This document shows positions 1 through 5,406 of a DNA stretch of 5,521 bases, piece after piece; the first letter of the stretch is position 1; each line of letters begins with the position of its first letter. The position numbers were made by a program, and so were the translations under genes. This stretch comes from Minisyncoccota bacterium (GTDB taxonomy: Bacteria; Patescibacteriota; Minisyncoccia; UBA6257; 1-14-0-10-40-38). A model generated the notes under the pieces. The model was not told where the DNA came from, did not search any database, and worked only from the letters and a program-made list of their open reading frames with translations. The stretch is from the NCBI GenBank assembly GCA_009694925.1, contig SIBX01000033.1, forward strand, positions 1 through 5,521. The letters are read 5' to 3'.

Positions 1-138
1 TTGGCCTGGAGGAAGAGGTGTCACCGGAGCAGAGACGAAGTCTAAATCAGAGGTAGGTTCTCTAAAAGCTGCTTTTGTAGGCGCAAAGCTAAAAGTTGTT
101 AGAACAAAAACAATTAGAGAAATTTTTAGAAATTTCAT
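1..138 (-). CDS. N-terminus of a signal-peptide-bearing hypothetical protein (partial, runs off the left edge)
   Basis: The reverse complement starts at ATG (138-136) and stays open for 46 codons to the window edge. The first 24 residues form a classic Sec signal: a basic start (M-K-F-L-K), a hydrophobic core of about 14 residues (ISLIVFVLTTFSFA), then a small-residue region T-K-A-A at 21-24 that fits signal peptidase I cleavage near residue 23 or 24. The mature part that is visible is polar and then proline-rich (P-V-T-P-L-P-P at 38-44), as often seen in a linker after the signal. The protein is therefore probably exported or cell-surface. Its function cannot be told because the rest lies outside the window. 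It has its own promoter-like sequence directly upstream and no Shine-Dalgarno motif. The gene lies downstream of, and in the same direction as, the ThiF-like gene, with a 61-nt gap. Confidence 0.75.
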   Translation of the reverse strand, partial: MKFLKISLIVFVLTTFSFAPTKAAFREPTSDLDFVSAPVTPLPPGQ

Positions 139-140
139 AT

Positions 141-157
141 TGCTATAAATTATAGCA
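141..157. repeat. Perfect inverted repeat TGCTATAA-A-TTATAGCA overlapping the -10 element
   Basis: The 8-bp arms at 141-148 and 150-157 are exact reverse complements around a single base (149). The repeat covers the extended -10 element of the minus-strand promoter and the predicted start region. It could be an operator that a repressor uses to block that promoter, or simply a consequence of the AT-rich -10 sequence. With a one-base centre it cannot form a stable RNA hairpin of full length. Confidence 0.5.
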
Positions 158-178
158 GAAAGAATAACTAACCGACAA
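149..178 (-). promoter_or_regulatory. Extended -10 promoter for the secreted-protein gene
   Basis: On the minus strand a TATAAT hexamer (154 to 149) is preceded by TGC, giving the full extended -10 pattern TGnTATAAT. A TTGTCG hexamer (178 to 173) lies 18 nt upstream and matches four of six bases of the -35 consensus. Transcription would start around 142, leaving only about four bases before the ATG at 138, so the transcript is predicted to be nearly leaderless. This is a pattern match only; no start site has been mapped. Confidence 0.6.
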
Positions 179-199
179 TTAACAGATTGCCAATAAATA

Positions 200-1345
200 T
201 TACTTCTTCGGTCCCTTAATGAATTTCTCAAATTCTTTCTTGCGATAAGATTTTTCTTTGGCTGAAAAATAGTCTGATTCAAAAATTGAATTCAGATTAA
301 CCTCGAGTCTCCCCGATTTTATATTTTTACCGCCCAAAATTATCTTGCGAACTAAATATGAAAGAACTGATCCGCAAAGGTTGGCAGCTGTACCAAGCTG
401 TGGGAAAGAATATAGAGTTTTACCAACTTCCATAACTGAATGAAGCATTCTAATTGGAGCTAAGTTTGCGCCGGCAAGTTTGGCTATTAGTTTTGGGATT
501 TCCTGTGGAGTGGCTTTGGCAAAGTCTTCCGCTTTCAAATTCCCTATGATTCCATTGAAAATTTTGGTTGATTTTTTAAGATCGAAACGCTCAATATCAA
601 TAATAATATTGTCTCCGTTGTCAGTTCCCATAATTACTGGGATACCAATAGATCTGGCAACTTCCCTGACTTTTAATTTCAAAAAAGGATTGTCCATTTC
701 TTCGACTAAGCAATCTAATTTTCCCTCGCCGTTTAAAAAATCTTCCATATTGGCTGGAGTTAATCCTTCTGGGTACGCCTTAACATTGGCATATGGATTT
801 ATGAGATAAATGTCTCGTGCCACTATGTGAACCTTTGGAACACCTATATTGTGGTATCCAGTTCTGATTCTGTTTAAATTTGAACCGGAGAGAATATCAA
901 AATCTGCAATTTTAATTGTTTTGGCGCCGCCAGTCATGGCGAGAGTCATGGCAACGTGGCTGCCGACAGACATGCCTAAAATTCCGACTCTGGAATTGTA
1001 GTATTTTTCCTGTTCTTCTTTGGTAATTAAATTCTTGTTTCTTCCGGTGCGCATTTCGAAGTGCATTTCTTCTGGGAGGAAATGAATGATGGAATTAATC
1101 CATGGGAAATAAAACCAATTTCCAAGATTTTCTAAATTGCCGAAGGTTTTTATGAATTCTTTAAAAGGAGCTGAATAATTTTTATCGAATTTATATTTTG
1201 CATTTCTCAAAAGAAATATTTCCTCTAAAAGTTCTTCATATCTGTCTATGACTTGGATTTCTGAATGGGTTTTCTTATAAGATTCTATTTCCTTAAAAGA
1301 TATCTTAACTGGAGTATATGAGTTTCCGCCAAAAACATTGGGCAT
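200..1345 (-). CDS. E1/ThiF-like adenylyltransferase, Rv1355c-like type, without nitroreductase domain
   Basis: This 381-residue protein contains an E1-like Rossmann domain from about residue 118 to 255. It shows the glycine-rich nucleotide loop G-I-L-G-M-S-V-G (121-128), the D-F-D acidic pair (148, 150), the S-N-L-N-R signature (155-159), the downstream Lys171 and the D-N pair (218-219), all ATP/Mg contacts in the ThiF/MoeB/E1 fold. These enzymes adenylate a carboxylate, often the C-terminus of a ubiquitin-like or sulfur-carrier protein. The N-terminal stretch (FYFPW at 78-82, HFLPEE, then R-T-G-R-N at 99-103) and the later ERFDL (252-256) recall the mycobacterial Rv1355c group, in which the E1 domain is fused to a nitroreductase; that fusion is absent here. 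Only two cysteines occur (212, 324), so there are no CxxC zinc pairs. The substrate is unknown. The start is 7 nt after the RNHCP gene, implying one operon. The family call is confident; the subgroup call rests on memory of the motif pattern. Confidence 0.8.
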   Translation of the reverse strand: MPNVFGGNSYTPVKISFKEIESYKKTHSEIQVIDRYEELLEEIFLLRNAKYKFDKNYSAPFKEFIKTFGNLENLGNWFYFPWINSIIHFLPEEMHFEMRTGRNKNLITKEEQEKYYNSRVGILGMSVGSHVAMTLAMTGGAKTIKIADFDILSGSNLNRIRTGYHNIGVPKVHIVARDIYLINPYANVKAYPEGLTPANMEDFLNGEGKLDCLVEEMDNPFLKLKVREVARSIGIPVIMGTDNGDNIIIDIERFDLKKSTKIFNGIIGNLKAEDFAKATPQEIPKLIAKLAGANLAPIRMLHSVMEVGKTLYSFPQLGTAANLCGSVLSYLVRKIILGGKNIKSGRLEVNLNSIFESDYFSAKEKSYRKKEFEKFIKGPKK

Positions 1346-1352
1346 GGTTTTT

Positions 1353-1787
1353 TTAAATATTTATAATTTTATCTTCTGGGCTTAGTTTGTTTTTCTTTTT
1401 ATGGCCGCATTTGAGACATTCTTGGATTACAGAAGTTTCGCCATTTTTTGTTTGGTATTTAATTGGGCTTGTCTCATAATAATCTTTCGGCTCTTTTTTC
1501 TTAATTTCGGCTCCAGCTTTGTCAAAAAAATTAACCAGATCCTCTGGATATGCTGAATTTTTTTGACTTCGCTTCACTCGAACTTCAGAAGAAATATCTC
1601 TAAAATTATTATGAGGCAAGCCCATTGGCTTCATTAGTCCCCCACATTTTGAAAGACGATCTCCCGGATCGACATCAACATGTTTTGAATATAAACAAAC
1701 TGGGCAATGGTTAGTGTAACCATTTCCTTTAACTTCGGTTTTGCAATTTTCGCAGACGAAATCTTCTTTTACTTTTATGAAAGCCAT
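1353..1787 (-). CDS. RNHCP-domain protein (zinc-ribbon-like) with a central insertion
   Basis: This 144-residue protein begins with a C-x2-C pair (12, 15), followed by the family signature as T-N-H-C-P-x2-C (25-31, with Thr instead of the usual Arg), then H-V-D-x-D-P-G-D-R (36-44), C-G-G (48-50) and a C-terminal C-x2-C-G (124-128) followed by K-K-K-N-K. Seven cysteines at 12, 15, 28, 31, 48, 124 and 127 suggest one or two metal sites. The RNHCP domain has no established biochemical function. The two conserved halves are separated by roughly 60 charged residues (about 57-118) that look like an insertion relative to the compact domain of about 90 residues. It is first in a two-gene unit with the ThiF-like gene, so a shared pathway is possible but not shown. 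There is no Shine-Dalgarno motif; the ATG is well placed just before the first Cys pair. Confidence 0.8.
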   Translation of the reverse strand: MAFIKVKEDFVCENCKTEVKGNGYTNHCPVCLYSKHVDVDPGDRLSKCGGLMKPMGLPHNNFRDISSEVRVKRSQKNSAYPEDLVNFFDKAGAEIKKKEPKDYYETSPIKYQTKNGETSVIQECLKCGHKKKNKLSPEDKIINI

Positions 1788-1791
1788 AACA

Positions 1792-1822
1792 ATAATACAA
1801 AATTTACAATTAATTAATTTTC
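1792..1822 (-). promoter_or_regulatory. Weak promoter candidate for the RNHCP-ThiF unit
   Basis: On the minus strand TATTAT (1797 to 1792) lies just before the ATG at 1787. The best -35-like hexamer, TTGAAA (1822 to 1817), sits about 19-21 nt away, longer than ideal. A promoter is expected somewhere in 1788-1848 if the terminator upstream works. This pair is the best candidate, but the AT-rich context makes chance matches likely. Confidence 0.25.
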
Positions 1823-1848
1823 AATTTCCATTTAATGAATAAATTAAT

Positions 1849-1883
1849 AAAAAAAGCTGGATTATCCGATCAAGTCGGATAAT
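1849..1883 (-). terminator. Probable intrinsic terminator after trpS
   Basis: A 9-bp perfect stem, ATTATCCGA (1861-1869) with TCGGATAAT (1875-1883), encloses a 5-nt loop. Reading on the minus strand the hairpin is followed by CCAGC and then seven T (1855 to 1849). It begins 11 nt past the trpS stop codon. The 5-nt gap between stem and U-tract is longer than ideal, so termination may be partial. The rest of the gap up to 1787 (about 106 nt in all) has no other feature beyond the weak promoter. Confidence 0.6.
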
Positions 1884-1893
1884 GACAAAAAGG

Positions 1894-2886
1894 CTAGAAA
1901 TAATTTATCTTCATCGCTTGCTTAACTTCTTTTAGAGTAACGCCCGCAACTTCGCGGCCGCGAGCAATTCCGTCTAAGAGAATTTTTTTAACTGCTCCCA
2001 TATTAGAAGCATACTCTGCTCTTCTTTTTCTAATTGGATCTAAGAATTCATTTAAAACTACTATCAGTCTTTCTTTTATTTCAACGTCGCCAATTTTCCC
2101 TTCTCTATATAATTTCTTAAATTCTTCAACCTCTTTTTTGTTTGGATTGAAAGCATCGTGATAGACAAAAACAACATTGCCCTCAACTTGTCCCGGATCA
2201 TCCTTATGAATTCTTTTTGGATCCGTATACATCTTCATAACTTTCTTTTTAACTTCGGATTCAGAATCTGAAAGGTTAATAGTATTACCCAAAGACTTGG
2301 ACATTTTAGCCCCATCAATACCTGGAAGTTTTGAAAATTCAGAAATTAATGCTTTTGGTTCTATTAATGTATTTCCATATAAACGATTGAACTTTCTTAC
2401 TAATTCTCTAGTAGATTCGATCATGGGCAACTGATCAACGCCAACCGGAACTAAATCTGCTTTGAAGGCAGTGATGTCTGCGGCCTGACTTATTGGATAG
2501 CAGAAAAAACCGACTGGAAGGGATTTTTCAAAACCTTTTTGCTTAATCTCGTCTTTGACGGTTGGATTTGTTTCTAGGCGACCAACGGTTTCGAGGTTCA
2601 TTAAAAAGATGGTGAGCTCGGCTATTTCTGGAATCATAGACTGAACGACAATAGTTGAAATGGCTGGATCTATGCCAACGGATAAATAATCTAAAGCGAC
2701 TTCGTATAAGTTGTCGTTAATTTTTTGAGGATTTTCAAAGTTATCGGTAAGAGCCTGAACATCGGCTATTAAAATAAATGTCTCGTATTCTTTTTGAAGT
2801 TCAACCCTGTTCTTAAGAGAGCCGACATAGTGCCCCAAATGCAAAGGACCAGTTGGACGGTCGCCAGTTAAAATTCTTTTTCGCAT
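1894..2886 (-). CDS. trpS: Tryptophanyl-tRNA synthetase
   Basis: This 330-residue protein has the normal length for a bacterial TrpRS, which charges tRNA-Trp in the cytoplasm in an ATP-dependent reaction. The class I signature motifs are intact: the HIGH-type P-L-H-L-G-H (14-19) within T-G-D-R-P-T-G-P, A-D-V-Q-A-L-T-D (41-48), P-V-G-V-D-Q (147-152) and K-M-S-K-S (194-198). The start M-R-K-R-I-L-T-G-D-R matches the family N-terminus. The gene ends in TAG, the only non-TAA stop in the window. It follows two receiver-only regulator genes with a 13-nt gap and no Shine-Dalgarno motif, so it is most likely cotranscribed with them from the divergent region near 3700. No T-box or tryptophan leader peptide is visible upstream. 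The gene is followed by a probable terminator. Confidence 0.97.
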   Translation of the reverse strand: MRKRILTGDRPTGPLHLGHYVGSLKNRVELQKEYETFILIADVQALTDNFENPQKINDNLYEVALDYLSVGIDPAISTIVVQSMIPEIAELTIFLMNLETVGRLETNPTVKDEIKQKGFEKSLPVGFFCYPISQAADITAFKADLVPVGVDQLPMIESTRELVRKFNRLYGNTLIEPKALISEFSKLPGIDGAKMSKSLGNTINLSDSESEVKKKVMKMYTDPKRIHKDDPGQVEGNVVFVYHDAFNPNKKEVEEFKKLYREGKIGDVEIKERLIVVLNEFLDPIRKRRAEYASNMGAVKKILLDGIARGREVAGVTLKEVKQAMKINYF

Positions 2887-2899
2887 TTTGTGTAATTTT

Positions 2900-3289
2900 T
2901 TATTTTAAGTAATCTTTTATTTTTTCTATCAAAATATCTATGTCTTCTGATTTATTTAAAAATCCGGCAGAGCCCAAACCTTGCGCCACCTTAAGAGCGT
3001 CTCCTTCTTGGAGGCCTGGCCAAGGATTATTCATACTAGTTAAAAAAACAACTTTAATAGGAACTTCTCGTTTTTTAGACAAATCCATAACGGCCTCTGT
3101 TCCGTTTTCTTTAGGCATATTTACGTCCATCAAGACTAAGTCTGGATTCAGGATGTTGCATTTCTCAATGGCTTCTTTGCCGTCATGAGCCTCGGCGACC
3201 AAAAAACCAGAACGCTTTAGTTTAGTGGAAACGATTTCTTGAAAACCAAGATCGTCGTCCACTAATAAAACTAATTTTGAATTTCTCAT
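2900..3289 (-). CDS. Stand-alone response-regulator receiver (REC) protein, second of a tandem pair
   Basis: This 129-residue protein consists of a single CheY-like receiver domain with no output domain. Phosphorylation residues are all present: the acidic cluster D11-D12-D13, phosphoacceptor D55 in L-V-L-M-D-V-N-M-P, switch Thr84 in F-L-T-S and Lys113 in L-N-K-S. The Thr-to-Lys spacing is 29 residues, against 22 in CheY, so there is an insertion in the beta4-alpha4 segment (N-N-P-W-P-G-L-Q-E-G). It presumably acts through protein contacts or as a phosphorelay intermediate; no histidine kinase is in the window. It resembles the upstream receiver (32 of the first 70 residues identical in an ungapped hand alignment, and both start M-R-N), consistent with an old tandem duplication. 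The ATG is one base after the upstream stop (TAAAATG), which suggests translational coupling. Confidence 0.93.
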   Translation of the reverse strand: MRNSKLVLLVDDDLGFQEIVSTKLKRSGFLVAEAHDGKEAIEKCNILNPDLVLMDVNMPKENGTEAVMDLSKKREVPIKVVFLTSMNNPWPGLQEGDALKVAQGLGSAGFLNKSEDIDILIEKIKDYLK

Positions 3290-3290
3290 T

Positions 3291-3689
3291 TTAGCTTGTC
3301 TTAGAAATAATATCTTTTACCTTATTTACAATATAGTCTATGTCCTGACTTTTCAAGAGATAACTTGTTGCGCCAATCTCTTTGGCAAATCTTTTATGAT
3401 TTTCATAAATTTCAGATTGGGGATCTCCGAAGGCGGTCAACATCACAATTTTTATATTTTTTGTGGCTACGTCGTTTTGTAAATTGTCCAATGCCTGAAG
3501 ACCGTCCATTTTTGGCATTTTAATATCCATCAAGATAAGGTCCGGAATTAATTCCTTGGCCTTTGCTATGCCCTCTTCTCCGTTTTGAGCAGTGGTTGTT
3601 TGATAGCCAGCATTCTTCAGCTTAATTTCTAATACGTCTCTGAAATTTGGTTCATCATCTACCAAAAGAATAAGTGGAGGATTTCGCAT
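3291..3689 (-). CDS. Stand-alone response-regulator receiver (REC) protein, first of a tandem pair
   Basis: This 132-residue protein is another CheY-like receiver domain without a DNA-binding or enzymatic output domain. Key residues are D11-D12-E13, phosphoacceptor D55 in L-I-L-M-D-I-K-M-P-K, Thr85 in M-L-T-A and Lys113 in L-L-K-S. Thr-to-Lys spacing is 28 residues, about six more than in CheY, again because of extra residues after the Thr (F-G-D-P-Q-S-E-I-Y-E-N-H-K). It leads the minus-strand unit that continues into a second receiver gene and trpS, and is divergent from prfA across a 117-nt region. The start ATG lies only a few bases downstream of a TATAAT element, so the transcript may have a very short leader. 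Cognate kinase and output partner are not visible here. Confidence 0.93.
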   Translation of the reverse strand: MRNPPLILLVDDEPNFRDVLEIKLKNAGYQTTTAQNGEEGIAKAKELIPDLILMDIKMPKMDGLQALDNLQNDVATKNIKIVMLTAFGDPQSEIYENHKRFAKEIGATSYLLKSQDIDYIVNKVKDIISKTS

Positions 3690-3704
3690 TCTAGTTTAAT
3701 ATTA

Positions 3705-3735
3705 ATTATATTTTTGAGATAAATTTATCTCCCAA
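3705..3735 (-). promoter_or_regulatory. Candidate promoter for the receiver-receiver-trpS unit
   Basis: A perfect TATAAT lies on the minus strand (3710 to 3705), 15 nt before the ATG at 3689. The nearest -35-like hexamer is TTGGGA (3735 to 3730) at 19-nt spacing, a weak match. The predicted start is near 3698, giving a leader of about nine bases without a Shine-Dalgarno motif. The palindrome at 3716-3731 occupies almost all of the spacer. Confidence 0.4.
3716..3731. promoter_or_regulatory. Perfect 16-bp palindrome, candidate operator in the divergent promoter region
   Basis: GAGATAAATTTATCTC reads identically on both strands. After two mismatched pairs the symmetry resumes for three more pairs (TTT at 3711-3713 with AAA at 3734-3736). 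It sits between the -10 and -35 elements of the leftward promoter and just upstream of the -35 of the rightward prfA promoter, where a dimeric regulator could control both units. No binding protein is identified; the flanking receiver proteins lack DNA-binding domains. Confidence 0.45.
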
Positions 3736-3737
3736 AC

Positions 3738-3765
3738 TTGAATTTACCTAGATTATAATTATAAT
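3738..3765 (+). promoter_or_regulatory. Candidate promoter for prfA and the downstream gene
   Basis: TTGAAT (3738-3743) is followed after 16 nt by TATAAT (3760-3765). A second TATAAT directly abuts it upstream (3754-3759) but is only 10 nt from the -35 and is less well placed. The predicted start is near 3772, giving a leader of about 35 nt before the ATG at 3807. The region is AT-rich, so this rests on the match quality and spacing alone. Confidence 0.55.
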
Positions 3766-3806
3766 TCTATTCTAGACGAATAACAAACTACTTAATATAG
3801 ACATAT

Positions 3807-4556
3807 ATGGATTTAAGCACTGTAAATAAAGTTATATTTGAAATAAGGGCTGGAGCCGGAGGAGATGAAGCGGCTATTTTTGCTGGAGATTTGGCTAGAA
3901 TGTATCAGAGATATTGCGCTAAGATTGGCTGGAGTTTTGCTATAGTTGACTCAAACCAAACATCAAACGATGGATATAAGTCGCTAACGGCAAGAGTTAT
4001 GGGCGACGGAGTTTATAATGCTTTTAAAAATGAATCTGGAGTGCATAGAGTACAGAGAGTTCCACAAACAGAAAAAGCTGGAAGGATTCATACCTCAACT
4101 GCCACTATAGCTATCTTGCCAGAAATTGAACCGAAGGAATTAGTTATCAATCCAAATGATCTGGAATTTACTTTTTCTAGGGCTGGTGGACCGGGAGGAC
4201 AAAATGTAAACAAAGTTGAAACTGCTGTTAGAGTATTGCATAAGCCATCTGGTATTGTGGTTGGAAGTCGTTCTGAAAGAAGCCAATATGCAAACAGAGA
4301 ATTGGCCGTAGGACTTTTAAGAGCAAAGCTGTATGAAATGCAGCAAGAAAAAGAAATTGGATCATTGTCTTCTGATAGAAAGTCTCAAGTTGGGACCGGA
4401 GACAGATCTGAAAAAATTAGAACCTATAATTTTCCCGACGACAGAATTACCGATCATAGGATTGGAAAGAAGTGGCACAATATTGAAAGCATAATGGAAG
4501 GAAATATGGAAAAAATTATTGATGCAATGAAAGAGATGGGGATGGAACAGAAGTAA
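3807..4556 (+). CDS. prfA: Peptide chain release factor 1, short form lacking N-terminal domain 1
   Basis: This 249-residue protein is a class I release factor that recognises UAA/UAG on the ribosome and triggers peptidyl-tRNA hydrolysis. Domain 2 begins almost at once (V-I-F-E-I-R-A-G-A-G-G-D-E-A at 9-22). The codon-recognition tripeptide is P-Q-T (86-88), RF1-type PxT rather than the RF2-type SPF, followed by G-R-I-H-T-S (92-97). The catalytic loop is G-G-Q (130-132) in G-G-P-G-G-Q-N-V-N-K. The C-terminal R-T-Y-N-F-P (205-210) and I-T-D-H-R (214-218) are also RF1 hallmarks. Bacterial RF1 is usually about 355-360 residues; about the first 105, forming helical domain 1, are missing. A TAG in the same frame at 3798-3800 leaves no room for an earlier start, and the opposite-strand receiver gene upstream excludes a frameshifted domain 1. 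There is no Shine-Dalgarno motif. It leads a unit with the gene 24 nt downstream. Confidence 0.92.
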   Translation: MDLSTVNKVIFEIRAGAGGDEAAIFAGDLARMYQRYCAKIGWSFAIVDSNQTSNDGYKSLTARVMGDGVYNAFKNESGVHRVQRVPQTEKAGRIHTSTATIAILPEIEPKELVINPNDLEFTFSRAGGPGGQNVNKVETAVRVLHKPSGIVVGSRSERSQYANRELAVGLLRAKLYEMQQEKEIGSLSSDRKSQVGTGDRSEKIRTYNFPDDRITDHRIGKKWHNIESIMEGNMEKIIDAMKEMGMEQK

Positions 4557-4580
4557 GATTTAAGAAGTACGAAATAAAAA

Positions 4581-5351
4581 ATGCAAAATTCGCAAGAAAA
4601 TTTTCAAACTCCAGAAGAACAAATAGGAAAATCAAAATTGGAGGTTCTAAAAGAAAGAAATATAGTGAATTTTGATATGGATTTAAGCCCTAAAGAAAAA
4701 GAAAGTGTAGATGCTTTAAAAATCGAAGTTGAACTTCCGGAATTTAATCACTATGGCCCGATAAGCGATGATTTAATAAAAAATTTAAAAGAACATTTAT
4801 ATAATCTTGGAGATAACTTAGATGGGATTATAGAAAGCGTCTCTAGAATTATTAAAAGAGTTACTGGTGGTATGATTACGGATTTTAACGCCGAGTCGGC
4901 TTGGGTTGCCGTAAGAACATCGCTACCTAATAATCAATGGAGCATACCAAGATGGCATAAAGATGGTAGATATTTTAAACTCAAAGATCCGAAAGATAAG
5001 GTCTATAAATTAGTGATGGCAATTAAAGGAGCGCCTACTCGTTTTGGTATAGCCACAGACTCGGAAAAATTTGAAAGATTATCTGAAGAAGGTAATAAAA
5101 ATTATACAAAAATATGCGAAAATAAGGAACGTAGAACAGAATTAGAACAAGAAGACTTACGCATAAGAAGAGAGTTGGCAAATATAGTTCAAGAAATGCC
5201 AACCTTGGAAGCTGAACAAGCTACACTTTATCTTGTTGGAGATGAAGATGCGATAATACATTCTGAGCCAGATATGAAAGATCCTAGATTGTTTGTTTCT
5301 GTTTTGGTTGGCTCAAAAGAGCAGATAGATGAATGGAAGCAAAATGGTTAA
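4581..5351 (+). CDS. Putative Fe(II)/2-oxoglutarate-dependent oxygenase-like protein (DUF1826-like pattern)
   Basis: This 256-residue protein has no confident family name. Its first 55 residues are polar and probably flexible. From about 105 the sequence looks like a double-stranded beta-helix: S-A-W-V-A-V-R-T-S (106-114), then W-H-K-D-G (125-129) with an HxD pair (His126, Asp128), L-V-M-A-I-K-G-A-P-T (144-153), and later G-D-E-D-A-I-I-H-S-E-P (220-230) with a distal His227, followed by Arg236 in P-R-L-F-V-S-V-L-V. The HxD...H triad with an Arg nine residues after the second His is the usual iron and 2-oxoglutarate site of this superfamily, and the pattern recalls DUF1826. A charged, probably coiled-coil stretch (about 160-205) lies between strands. 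The start is fixed by an in-frame TAA at 4575-4577. It lies 24 nt after prfA and probably shares its transcript. Substrate is unknown; a translation component is only a guess from context. Confidence 0.55.
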   Translation: MQNSQENFQTPEEQIGKSKLEVLKERNIVNFDMDLSPKEKESVDALKIEVELPEFNHYGPISDDLIKNLKEHLYNLGDNLDGIIESVSRIIKRVTGGMITDFNAESAWVAVRTSLPNNQWSIPRWHKDGRYFKLKDPKDKVYKLVMAIKGAPTRFGIATDSEKFERLSEEGNKNYTKICENKERRTELEQEDLRIRRELANIVQEMPTLEAEQATLYLVGDEDAIIHSEPDMKDPRLFVSVLVGSKEQIDEWKQNG

Positions 5352-5375
5352 GTAAAATCAATATTTAATAGCAAT

Positions 5376-5406
5376 AAAAAATCCGCCGTTGAGGCGGATT
5401 TTTTTT
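5376..5406. terminator. Strong bidirectional intrinsic terminator between convergent genes
   Basis: A GC-rich stem TCCGCC (5382-5387) pairs with GGCGGA (5393-5398) around the loop GTTGA. It is flanked by six A on the left and eight T on the right (5399-5406), so it extends as A-T pairs and works in both directions. It lies 24 nt after the stop of the oxygenase-like gene. Its T-tract overlaps the stop codon of the convergent receiver gene. Confidence 0.93.

Noticed and set aside
480..809. Plus-strand open frame of 109 codons
   Set aside because: It lies wholly inside the ThiF-like gene on the other strand, whose motifs are clear; the product has no recognisable domain.
2940..3188. Plus-strand open frame of 82 codons
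   Set aside because: It is antisense to the second receiver gene, which has all receiver signature residues; no independent coding evidence.
3754..3765. Tandem TATAAT repeat as a functional repeat or second promoter
   Set aside because: It is two abutting hexamers in AT-rich sequence; only the downstream copy has suitable spacing to a -35, so the other is probably incidental.
3690..3806. A frameshifted or missed domain 1 of RF1 upstream of prfA
   Set aside because: The space is only 117 nt, AT-rich, with stops including an in-frame TAG at 3798-3800, and is bounded by a well-supported gene on the opposite strand.
2887..3806. T-box riboswitch or tryptophan leader peptide controlling trpS
   Set aside because: Only 13 nt separate trpS from the receiver gene, and the upstream divergent region shows no T-box core or run of Trp codons.
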